Source: Gordionus sp. m RMFG-2023 (Eukaryota > Nematomorpha > Gordioida > Chordodea > Parachordodidae). Taken from it: a stretch of 64,000 nucleotides of DNA. The DNA is taken from NCBI RefSeq assembly GCF_954871325.1, contig NC_088775.1, positions 15,043,561-15,107,560 of the forward strand, in the 5' to 3' direction. This document shows, piece after piece, positions 34,686 through 46,669 of this stretch. The translations under genes were made by a program, and so were the position numbers. How positions within the stretch are numbered: position 1 is the stretch's first letter; the number at the start of each line of letters is the position of its first letter. The notes below the pieces were generated by a model, which was not told where the DNA came from, made no database searches, and saw only the letters and a program-made list of their open reading frames with translations.

Positions 34686-35290
34686 CACAAAAATGTCTAG
34701 TATGGAAAAAAAAATTACAGTAATATTCCTTTTTAAAAAAAATTTTTGATTTCAATTTGAAAGATTTTTTATGCATGAAAATTATTACAAATGATTTTTT
34801 AAGAAAGATTTTGACATTTAAACTTGATCAAAAATCTTTGTTCTTCAAAAATAATTTTTTAAAATAAATTATGGGAGGTGCTCAGTGATAAAAAAAATGT
34901 TTAGAGGGACACTAATTTTAATTTTAGAGCTAAGTGCCCGCTTGCCTCACCTCAATAATATACTACATTAACTAATTGGAGGAGTGTATTCAAGGTCATT
35001 TCTTATTTTAAATTGGATTGGAAGTAAAATTTGCCTAATTTGAGCACCGTTGTAGCCTACCTAACTTAGACAGTTTCCCAATTTATCAAGATTATTTTAA
35101 ATTTTCTAATAAGATAAGGACTCAAAATTTTGTTGGGCTTTTACTATTATATGTACCCTTTGGTTCCTTTTGGCGCTTTTTAAAACTTATAGAGTAAATG
35201 GTATAAACAAAGCGCCGATATACAGCAATATTTATACATGTATTAGAAAACTATTAATGAACCATCTTATTTGCATTTTAGAGTTTTAAA

Positions 35291-36375
35291 CAGAGTTGTT
35301 AAAGAGCGGAGCTACAGGAGCGGCGCTCCTGGTGCGCCCCTCCTTTTTAAAAATGAGGAGCGGGAGCTAGCTCATTTTAGGGCTGGTGTGGAGGAGCGCC
35401 GCTCTACCGCCCTTTAAATTTAAGGTATAAATTAAATTATTTTTTAAATATTAATAATGTTGTTAATTAAAATTCAATAAAAATGAAATTTTATTTTATT
35501 TAAATTTATCCATTAATAAATGTTGAACCGAGTTTTGAATATTTTTTGGAAAATCTTGTAAGTCATTTAATATTCATTTTATAGATATATAATAAAAAAT
35601 AGTTTTAGATATTATGGATTTAGAGATTATAGAAGAAGAAATCGAATTTCCAATTCCATCATACAAAAAATATTTTAAACTTCTAAAAGATGTTGATCCA
35701 AATAATCAAACAAATTTAAGGGCAAAATGTCTTTTGTGTTTAGTAAAAGTATCTCATTTTCAAAAGTGAGCAGCTTCAATCTGAAAAAGCATTTAAAAGT
35801 AAAAAACCTTTCTTTTAAATACAAAATGATAACTATATTTTTTTTATCTTGGAATTATTTTATTTAAAATGGTTATAATTATTTTTGGGCAATTCATTAT
35901 AGTTGAGCCTGGGTTGTTACTTGTTAGATATGATGATGCTTTTTTAAATATATTTTAACATTTATTTTTATTTTCTCATTACTTGTTCAACCTCCTTTTT
36001 TATACCTGAATTAAAAAATATCTTTATAAAATACAATATCCCGCTTCCCTCTAGTGCTCCTGTGGAGCGCTTATTTAGTATTGCAAAACAGATCATAGGG
36101 GAGAAGCAAGGATGTTTTTTAGATTATAATTTAGAAAATTTATTACTTTTAAAGGTTAATAAAAGATTATAAATATTTTAATAGATCATTTTATATAAAT
36201 AAAACCTTTTGATAAACAATATGATTTTGTTTCGCATACCTTCCAAAAAAATGAAAATCAAAGAAGCGGTTATGGAGTGGCGCTCCAATACTTGGAGCGG
36301 GAACTAGTTCCTTTTAAAAATGTAGTAGCGGGAGCGGGAGCTAGCTCCTTTTAAAAAGGAGCGTTATCAACTCTG
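35291..36375 (+). mobile_element. Internally deleted BED-hAT element
   Basis: 1085 bp with ends CAGAGTTGTTAAAGAGCG (left) and CCAGAGTTGATAACGCTCC (right, reverse complement) and a perfect 8-bp duplication GTTTTAAA (35283-35290 and 36376-36383). Subterminal GGAGCG words are abundant. Plus-strand remnants: a BED finger at about 35612-35810 (KYFKLLKDVD, AKCLLC, NLKKHLK in a shifted frame) and the hAT dimerisation end at about 36030-36171 (LPSSAPVERLFSIAKQII, then ENLLLLKVNKRL and stop). The catalytic middle is absent, so it is non-autonomous. Confidence 0.9.
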
Positions 36376-37720
36376 GTTTTAAATATAATAAAATATTATG
36401 TAGAAATAATATATTTTTTAAATGCAATTACAGTTCAAATGGAAAAGTTTACTATGGGAAAAAAAGAAATATTTAATATATGATAATTCATTTTTTTTAA
36501 ATTACCTTAATTAAATTTTAATTTAAAACAATTTTAATTTATATTTTTATATAAATCTTATCTTTTATGTTGCATTATATAATTATATATAATTACATAA
36601 TTCTAATATTTATGTTACTTTTGATAATATAACCGTTATTAATTTCTTTCTTGTTTCGATGAAAATAAAATTAGATATAATACATTATAATATCACACAT
36701 TATACTATTATATTAATGTCCTTATAGTAATTTAGTATAGTGTAGGAGTCATTAAAAAATATCCATTTTAACAAAAAAAAGGCACATTTAAATTTATATC
36801 TTTACGCACATTATTTATCTGGAGTTGTAATAAACTTAATCGATAATTAAATAAGTGTATTTCATATTGTATAGATAGTTAATGCAACTACAAAATTTTA
36901 CTAGATGATTTGAAAATGGTTTTAATTATAAGTAGTATTTGGTTTGTTTTTTTTTATCTAAGTTAAACAGGGATCCTATTTAATCGCTCAGAATTAAAAC
37001 TGAAGTTAAAAAAAAATCCTCAAACGCTCAAAAAAAATACATAAATGCTCAGAATTATTTCCTAGCTAAGATAAAAAAAAGCAAACTTATTACTAAATAG
37101 CCAAAAGAGCAAATAGAAATAATTTAAAAAAACTAAAAAAAACGTGAATAAAATACGAAAAATACAATGCAACATAAAAACAAACCAAAATAGGGTTTTC
37201 TATCTCAAATTTATTTTAACCTATACTAAAAAACAATTAAGTATTCAAATTAAGTCGATCCAGGACATAGCCTAAGCATTTTTTATTTCTTAGAAATCAA
37301 GGAAAAAAACTCTGAGTGTTTCTGTTTTCTATAATGACGAAAATTATTCATATAACTAGTGGGGAAATGATGCAATAATTTATCTCGACTTGGAATTGTA
37401 TCGCGGGTAAGTCACAGAGACGTGTCTTTTAACAGGTAACTCATAACCTAATTAAGTTAGTTATCAGTTGATTATAATACAATGACTTTTAACAATTCTA
37501 GGGAATGAAATTTGATTCAAAAAAAAAATAATTAAATTATTTTCTATTTAAATTTATATATAATTAAATTGTTACGAAAGAGAAATTATGTTTTTTAAAT
37601 CTCATTAATATGCAGATTTTTTTAAATATAGCAAAAAGTACTTTTTTAAAAAAAAATTAAATCATTGTTATTTTAATACTACTATCTTATATAAAGTTGC
37701 ATTATGAAAGTTCTTAATAT

Positions 37721-37941
37721 TAGTGTTGTTACAAAGCCCGATTCGGGTCGATTTTTAAAAACGGCAGGATTAAGATTATAACCAAAATAATATTGTGTAA
37801 TCTAATCATTTTGCTCATAAATGTCAGAAAGGTTTGGGCTTCTACTTGCCAAATCTTGAGGCTTACACAAAATTATTTTGGCTAACATCTTAATTGGGCC
37901 TTTTTTAAAATTGACCCAAATTGGGCTTTTTGATAGCACTA
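37721..37941. mobile_element. hAT-type MITE, 221 bp, TAGTG ends
   Basis: The ends TAGTGTTGTTACAAAGCCCG (left) and TAGTGCTATCAAAAAGCCCA (right, reverse complement) have a perfect 8-bp duplication CTTAATAT (37713-37720 and 37942-37949). A related decayed copy of its interior is seen at about 42820-42950. Confidence 0.85.
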
Positions 37942-37949
37942 CTTAATAT

Positions 37950-40900
37950 CCATTCAATGATGAAACTCAGATAATTAGAACGGGGTAGATTATATATCTA
38001 GACGAGTCTTTATGGGAGGTAATGTCCCTCTTTTGGGTTTTCCTCAGTTTTGTTTGTTATGCGTTTACTAAAATTAAAAATGGTAACTAATTTTTAAGAT
38101 GATACCCTAACCTATCCTATCCCCCATATATTGTATATTTAGGTAAAAAAAATAACCAGTGCTTAATTACATGATATCTATCAGTAAATTAATATATTTT
38201 GTATGATCAACAATTTAAAATATAATTCATAATGATATACTATTAAATTGCCAAATGAAATCTTTACATCTCACAATTTATACTTATTTATTAAAATATA
38301 CGATATCCATCGTTATGAACACTTTTATTATCAAAAAAATCAACATTTTAAGTTTATATACAAAATTCTTAAAACTATAAATATACCCTGATAATTGTAT
38401 CCTGTATTACTACACATTATATTGTATGGATTGGATTTCGATATAAAAACCAAGGATATTTATTTAATAAATAATAATCTCATCATATATGATTTTAGAT
38501 GAATGAAAATTTTTTTAAAATTTATTCTTAATTACTTTTATACAGATGGCAATTCTTGAATTAAATTATTTAATATATCTGCTTGTCATTAGCCATAATT
38601 TTTATATCACTCAACTTAGGTCTATATGAACGCAACGTAAATGATAGAATGATGGAATATTTACTACACCTTCTATATTTATACTATTTACACCCAAATG
38701 TTATTCTTTATTATTTTAGAATTTTTAAAATGATTAAATTTGAATATTTTAGGTTTGATTTAATTTCCTAAATGAATCTTAAGAAAAGGATGATTTATTT
38801 TTATATTTACAAATTAGAATTTTTTGATGAGTTCTTAAATGATTAAATTTTATACGATGATTTATTTATGATTAATTTTTTATTTATATTTACGAGTGGT
38901 CAAATTTCTTATAAAGTAGAGATGAATTTCGAAGCCCTTACCACTATTATTACAACTTTATATAAATTTTATGCTACTCCCCCACACCCCGACACACATA
39001 TTAAATTTAAAATATTAACTAAGATATAATAATTTCATATAAATATGCATTAACTAATCCTAAAACCTAAAATAAAATCATTAAAATTATATATGATGAA
39101 AACTCACATTTTAATAATTTATCTATGAATAAAAGTTATTTAAAAAAATTAATGGTTTTAACTTTCCTTCCACTTTATATAAAATACTACAACATTTTTT
39201 CATGATTAAGATTAAGAATTATGAAATTAAAGTATAAATTTAAAAAAAAATATGATAAAATAAAATCTGTTGTAAAAATGTTTTATTAACTAATGATTAA
39301 AAAATTATATAATAAAAATAATAAAATCAGCTACTTTTTCGTAACAATGAAAGAACACTTAAAAAAATTTTTAAACAGTGTTAGATTTTTTTCATAATAA
39401 TAATTATATTAGTGGGTCCTCAGATGAGAAGGCGAAAATAAAAATCTTATTTTTTTTCCAGGGCCATCAATATTGTGCTGTGCTTTGTATATTTTTTAAA
39501 ATGAAATAAGCGATTTTTAGTGGGATAGGTACCGATTAAAATGTAGAATTTTTGTGAGGATAAGTAATTCTGTTTAATTAGGTTGGACGAAAACGAAATC
39601 AACTCTCGTTTAATAATTTAATTGTAAAAATTCTAACTCATGACACAAACAATTAAAATTATAGAGTCCTAAGAATATAATCTAGATAGCCTCTAGGAGA
39701 TAAGATCCTCCACTTAATTGAGATTAGGAATGTATTGGGTTCCTCTACTCATTAATAGTGCCCACAGGAAGCGTGAAAAACGCAAACTACATTGTTTCAG
39801 TTTTTATTTGCTCTTTGATAAATAAAATGCGAAACAACTTCTTCAATTTATATGTATTATAACTTTTAGGGAATAAAAAAAATAAAAATTACAAATCTCA
39901 TTTTAACTTTAAATGAAGTGTGACGTTACTTTATTAAAATAGGTAGAAAAAGGCATTACTTTTTTAAAAAAAGTAGCTTCTTTAAGATTTGGACGTGTTC
40001 ATTAATTAATTTTTTCATTAATATTTAGAAATAGAAACAATTTATTGATTTTGCGATAAATAGAAGTCATAATCATTATAATAGCCTTTGGACCAAGCTC
40101 ATTTTAATTATATATAAATTTTATTTTTTTTAAAAAAAAATTAAAAAGGAAAGCTCAAAATGCTGAAAATTATTCTGACCATTATTCATGAGAAAGAATA
40201 TTAATATATTTATAATTTATATTAAATTTTGTATCATATTATAACTAAAAAAAATTTGCATATATTTATTTAGCAGATAAATAACCTTGAGTTAAAGTAA
40301 ATGGTGTTTAAAATATTACTTTTTTAAAAAAAAACAAATAACTATATTGCAATTATTAAAGAAACCTAAGATGTATTTTATTCAATTGTATGGATATTTA
40401 TAAATTATGACCCATTGACATCATTGAGACTTACACTTAATCAATTTTAAACTTATGTTTTCTAAAAAAAAATGTTTTATTAAAATAGATAATTAACATT
40501 TTGGTGAGTTCCATTTTGTTTCTCCTTATCTGAGTGAGGTTGATGATCATCAGTATCATTAATTTGTATATAAAAATTACAAATATATTGGTTTACTTAG
40601 AAATCATAAAAAAAATCTTACATTGAAATTCATGAGAATACTATGATGAATAAATTAATCCCAAATTATATTTCGAATTTTTTAAATAGATTAGAGCTCC
40701 ATTTCTGTTAATTAATTATTATGTGAGTTTCTCTAGTGCTAAATGATGGCTAAATTTGTAATAATTGGTTTTAAAAAATGTATGATTAAATATCATAATT
40801 AATTTGTTGTATCACACAATATAATAATAATAATAATATATTTTTTTTAAATGTAAAATTATTAGATAAATATTTTATAATTATTTTCTAGCCAAGAACA

Positions 40901-41500
40901 AGAATATCATAAATTTATTGATTTATATATATATTTTTTTAAAATGAAAACAATCTGGTGGACAAAAAAAAGAAATATATTATCAAGATATTTCTAATAA
41001 AGTCTAAAATAATATTTTTATTAATAAGCGTTTTATCCTTATATATATTTTTTTTAAAAAAATTACATTATAAATAAATAACAATATAGACTTTATTTTC
41101 ATTTTATAATCACAAAGCCGATTTAGATATGGACCCAACATTTTACATTTCATTTTACCTATGAGTCGAGGTCTTGGACAGAGCACTTGGATTTATACCG
41201 TGATTATCTAAAATATTTTTTGTTAATTCTAACTATAATTTCCAAAACATATCTACGAATATAATCAATATTATAAGAAATCAAAAGTCAAATAGTTTTA
41301 TCCCCATAATTCCATGAAAACCTATTCTATGCTTTGAATTCGTATCATAGGCATATTCAAAATTTTGCTGAGAGAGAATGGTGGCACTATTAGGTAGTTT
41401 TTCCAAAAAAATTCTTATTAGAGGGATTTTTAAATTATTAAAATGATTTTTTTCTAAAAATCTTGAATATAGTCCGTGAAGTTGACCACACACTTTTGAA
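37950..41500. other. Intergenic A+T-rich DNA, no gene recognised
   Basis: About 3.5 kb of A+T-rich sequence with long A and T runs. No frame resembles a known protein and no element with clear ends was seen. Confidence 0.5.
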
Positions 41501-41520
41501 TTTTCAATGGTTTATCAGTT

Positions 41521-42415
41521 GGACTGATTTGTACCCCCCGATTTGTACCGTTTTTAGTTCGATTTTTACTATCACCGTTTTTGAGATATTCAAAGAACAA
41601 AATGGGGGGCCGACTTCACGACAGCCCCCCAACTTTTGAATTTAAAAATAAAAGGTGTATAGGTCGATAGAGGATGATTTGTACTGATTTGTACCGTTTT
41701 CAGTTCGATCTGTACCATTACCGTTTACCAGCTATTGACCGTTAAAAATATGGCGCCAAAAATAAAAAATACTCAAAAAAATTAAAAAAAAAAATTTCTT
41801 AACGTAAAACGATAGAGAGTTTTTTTTGTCTTCCTAATGATGCCTCAAATTAAGGTTTATCTTCATTATTTATTTTGGAAATCAAATTTTAAACCTTATA
41901 TTATAGCGTGATAGCCCCCCCCCCCCAAATTTGATATTTTTCAAATTTTTAAAACGGGATTAATTTGTACCTGATTTGTACCGATTTGTACCATTTCAAA
42001 CTCGATTTGTACCGTTTCGAACTCGATTTGTACCATCACCGTTTACCAGCTATTGACTATGGCGCCAAAAATAAAAAACACTCATAATTTTTTAATTTGA
42101 TTTCCGAAGTAAATAATGAAGATTAAGCTTAATTTGAGACATCATTATGAAGAGAAAAAATTCTCTATCGTTGTACGTTAAGAAATTTTTTTTTAAATAA
42201 ATTTTGAGTGTTTTTTATTTTTGGCGCCGTATTTTTAACGGTCAATAGCTGGAAAACGGTAATTGTACAAATCGAGTTTGAAACGGTACAAATCGGACAA
42301 ATTAATCCCGTTTTAAAAATTTGAAAAATATCAAATTTTGAATATCGGGGGGGGGGGGGCTAACTTCACGCTATAATATAAGGTTTAAAATTTGATTTCC
42401 GAAAAATTTTTTTAA
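41521..42415. repeat. Fold-back array built on GATTTGTACC words
   Basis: A roughly 300-bp unit appears as a direct copy (about 41690-41990), a partial direct copy (about 41973-42110) and an inverted copy (about 42095-42415), with an extra partial unit at 41521-41690. Landmarks are ATTTGTACCG repeats, CAGCTATTGACCGTTAAAAA, TGGCGCC, and a C or G run of up to 13 bases with mirror position in the inverted copy. Not coding. Confidence 0.7.
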
Positions 42416-42999
42416 AATATGACAAAGTCAAGTCGAGAAAATAGCAGACAGAGGTCTGCAATAGGTGGATATTTAGCCCGCTCACCCATTCCGGGCCGGC
42501 TATAATTTTATTGGGTGTGGGCGGGTTAAAATTTATTTTTAAGTTTTTAGAAAAATATCAGTATTTCTTTTAATCAGCATATTTATTTTGCATTTGCACT
42601 AGTATAAAATTAATGATATAAATAAGAGAGTATCAGTTTAATTAAATACATAATTTGTCATTTTCTAATCAGTAAAAAAATAAAAAATTCACTAAAAAAT
42701 AATAATTTATTCATTTGTCATTAATAATGAAAATGGCTAGTAAATGAGGTCATTTTGCAAATTGTTCATCAATTGATATTCAAAGGACATAGATTCGTTT
42801 CCGGTACTGGACAAAATCTTTTCAAAACCATCCTAAAGATGTTCGGACGATTAAGATTTAAGTCAAAATAATATTATATAAACCTGGAGATTTTGGTCAT
42901 GGACGGCAGAACGATTTGGATCTCTATTTGCCAAATCTCGAGTATGGTATATTAATAATAAAGTTGATCGGCACCCGTGCAACCGATCTTATTTAGTGT

Positions 43000-44290
43000 T
43001 GAATTTTTTTGTAAATAAATAATGGAATTTGAAATATAAAAAGGTAATATTAATTGTGTAATAACTTGAAAATGAAAACTAATATACGAAATTTAACATA
43101 CATTATTACATAAGATTTAAGGAAGTTTGTATTAGATGGGCGCGCCCTGTGAAATCATGTGTGACACGACGAGTCACCACGTGAGTTTGAATAAACTTTA
43201 AATTATTGGGCGTGACTGGGCGTGCCTTCCCACAATTTTTGCCGGAGTGATTATACGTGAACGGAAATTTTAATTTTTAAAATTGTTTTTTTATGAATAT
43301 AAATTTGCAATTTTATAAATATATATTTTCTAATTTAATTTAAGTATTTTTGAAAAGAAAATGAAATACAAGTTTACTAAATTAGATTAGTGACCAATGA
43401 TTAGAATATCATACACTATTAGATATTTTTTGATTTCTATAGTGAGATAATGCAACACTTGCCACGTGTTTATTTAAGGTTGGGTAATGTATAGAATTTT
43501 GGTAAAGAGGAGGTTTAGGGTGTAGGAGGAGAAATTTTTAGCTTCACATGATATTTACGAGATAAAACAAATTTTCAAAGGTGGGGAATTACCCCCCCCC
43601 TCCCCCTCCCGAAGGCTACGTCTATAGTCATAGTATATGTGTAATATTTAAAAAAATTAAAACTTCTTATCATAATTATCTTAAATTTAATTAGTGGGGA
43701 GTGATTCAATAAAAAAAAACCACGATTGACATTTATAAAAGTTAATATTTTTACAAATTTATAATTAGGGCTGTGCCGACCCACAAATTTTTCACAGATC
43801 CTATCTGATATAACTATAAAACCGATCCGATAACCAATCTGATATTTATATATATTTACTATCTATCTTATAATCAATGTCATAAAAAATAAATATTTTT
43901 TATTTACAAAGAATAAATATTTTCTATTCAAAAAAAATCAATATTTTCTATTCATAAAAAAACCAACATTTACTAGTGATTGATTAAGTGCATTTTTTCT
44001 CTTTTATTCACCAAAAATTATCATCTCATTTAAAATAAAGGTAATATCAGGCACACAACGGGGTGGAGGTATATGAGGACAAATCTTCACTATAAGTCAA
44101 ATAATTTAGATGGCGAATAAAATATTTTTCAAAAATATTACTGTTTTTTGATCTTTTCAATAATTTGCTAGGAACCAACAACATATTTGATAATGTGAGA
44201 ATTTATATATATTTTTAGTTACAAAATTTTAATCAATTTTATTTAATATAGAATAAGTATTAAATTCAAACTATAGAAAATGCTATTGTA
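43000..44290. other. Intergenic, no gene recognised
   Basis: Contains a GC-richer stretch at 43138-43265 (GGGCGCGCCC, CGTGACTGGGCGTGCC) and a C-rich run at 43591-43610. No coding signal found. Confidence 0.4.
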
Positions 44291-44322
44291 GAAAATATAT
44301 TCATAAAAATCAAAGAAAGCTG

Positions 44323-44780
44323 CAACCTTCAAAATTGGATCTGCACCATCTTGTGGTTCTCCAATAAAACGATAAAATTGTGGAAATTCTATAAATTAAA
44401 AATGGAATCTTGGGTTATTATCCAGTCCTAAAATGCATCATTATTTAAATATCATTTTTCTCCTGGATAGATAAGTAATGATAAAAATATCAATAAAAAT
44501 CTATTTTAAATACAATATTAATAAGAAATAAACATAGTTCATAAAACTCTTTAGCTATATAAAAAAATTAGTAAGATATAAGTTTAAATATTAAAAAAAC
44601 AACAAATGTATACATAATAAAATGGAAATGACAATCGATATTTACCTCAATAGGCAACATTACAAATTCATAGATAATAGATGCCTCCCCATTAGAAAAT
44701 TTCGGTAAGATACAAGGGCTCTCTTCAGGAGGTCTTATTGGTAATGTAAATGTAATAATCTAGGCCCTCTGGAGCTGGTT
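44323..44780 (-). CDS. Possible exons of an unidentified host gene
   Basis: Two stretches on minus look coding because they are GC-richer than their surroundings and read as balanced protein. One (about 44649-44763) reads ITFTLPIRPPEESPCILP then KFSNGEASIIYEFVMLPIE, bounded by a CCTAG acceptor and GAG/GTAAAT donor. The other (about 44323-44387) reads FPQFYRFIGEPQDGADPILK, bounded by TTATAG and AAG/GTTGCA. The phases do not join directly (phase 0 after the first, phase 1 needed before the second), so an intervening exon or a wrong frame is likely. I do not recognise the protein. It could also be a relic of a transposon gene. Confidence 0.3.
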
Positions 44781-45479
44781 AATAGTTATTAACTTTCCTT
44801 TGGAGCCCAAGGGGGAGGAAATTAAGCCAAATGATTACATTTCTCACCCCATAATTTAATAAAACATTACATGTAAAATATCTTAAGAACTTCAGCTATT
44901 CCATTTTCTACAACACAAACTGTTGTAATTTAAATTAAGGATTAGCTCAGTACAACTATAATGCTTGATATATAAATTAAACGTGAACAACAATTTATTT
45001 AGTAAAACAATAATCAAAATTGAATTATATAAAAAGAAAGCATGATTATTCAAAAAGTGGTTTTTCGTGTAGTATTTTTCATATATATATTGAATCAATT
45101 TAGTAATTATTATGTAACAAAAAGAAAGTTAAATAAATTTATATTATATTATTATATAACAAAAAGAAAGTTAAAAAATTTTACATTATATTAAATTAAA
45201 TCAAAATTTTACAAATATTTGAATATCAATTTTCCAACATAAAACTTATTTTTTATAAATAAATTTTATTAAAATTTCCTTTCCTTGTGAGTCCATTAAC
45301 ATTATTCAAAAATATTAATAAAATAGAAAATTTTTTAGTCAGAAATCAAAACGGTAATTTATTTTATTATTAGATATAATTATTTTATTAAATTCAAATC
45401 ATTAGTGAGTTAGAATTAATAAGTATTTTTAATAATATTTTAATTATTAATAAATATCTATAATTTTTTAAATATTTTT

Positions 45480-46455
45480 CATTTTTACTTCCATTTTAAA
45501 GAACAGAAGAAATAGAAATACAAAAGTTAAATAAGGCTGATCATAAAAAAAATGTACAAATACAAATTGCTGGAAAAAATGGTAAAGGTGTAGCATATAT
45601 ACTATAAAAATTAGAGGCATTAATATTGATACTGAAATAAATTTAATCAGTGAATTCGAATTATGGTATAAATATTTACTACCTATTTTACCTGAGCATG
45701 CTAATTGGTGGGCTCAATCGGTGTAAAAACCTTGGCTCAATTTCCTAATATTTTGAAGTTGTTTTATATTCTATGTTTCCTATTACAACATGTATGAATG
45801 AAAGGACTTTTTTCAACTTGAGAAAGTTGAAAACATATTTACGAAATACTACTTCCGAATCTCGGCTAAATGGGTTAGCTCTGTTAAATATCCACAGAGA
45901 TTTGGTTTCAACGACAAACGAAATGCTTGATGAATTGGCAACATTCCCATGAAGATTAAAAATCACATTATAATTATAGTATTTAATAAATTTTTTTGTA
46001 TAATATTGTATTTGATAAGAAGTTTTAAAAAACTTGTTTTTTAAATTATTTTCTAGTCAATATTTTATACACACTACTATTAGTATTTTCAATAAAAAAC
46101 TTATATTCTACTTATATTTTATGAGAATTTAAGCTGAGGCTAGTTTTTAAAGCAAATTTTATAAAAAAAAATGACATTAAACTTTATTTCAACTTTACAT
46201 TTAAAAAAACTTTATTAAATATAATATACCTAACTTAAAAAAAAAATAGGCTTGTAATATCCATAAGCACGAATTAGTAAATAAAAGTTAAAAATAGAAA
46301 TATAATTTTTATTAATAATTTAATAGAATAGCTAAAACATAAAACCGGCCGAAGGCCGGGTGAAAACTGGCCGAAGGCCAGGTAAGGGAGTTTGGGGGTG
46401 AAGCCCCCCAAAAAATTCCCCCCTCCCCCATAAGACCTGGATACGTCAAAAAGAT
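45480..46455 (+). mobile_element. 3' part of a TTF/MYM-type hAT element
   Basis: Plus-strand remnant of a transposase C-terminus: TTCMNERTFFNLRKLKTYLR followed by NTTSESRLNGLALLNIHRDL (about 45780-45955). This is the dimerisation region of hAT transposases with TTF-type fingers (ZMYM1-like proteins). The right end has GGCCGAAGGCCGGG repeats, a GGGGGTGAAGCCCCCC palindrome and finishes near GGATACGTC at 46452. The 46140-46330 stretch is an inverted relative of 17261-17420. The 5' part is missing. Confidence 0.75.
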
Positions 46456-46669
46456 AAATATATAATATTACTACATGTACCAAATAAAATTTTAAAAAAT
46501 GAAGAAAACAAAATATTGTATTAAAGGGTTTAGAAAATTGTCATAAAATATTATATTCTATTAGAGAGAGGAATGCGATTATTGTAGATTCAATATAATA
46601 GAATACCATAATACATTACATTACATGTGGATACGGAATGGGATTAATGTAATTGATAATGTCGATTCT

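Noticed and set aside
41281-41493. 70-codon minus-strand open frame with varied composition
   Set aside because: No ATG at its start, no splice-like borders, no recognisable motif, and a stop immediately upstream.
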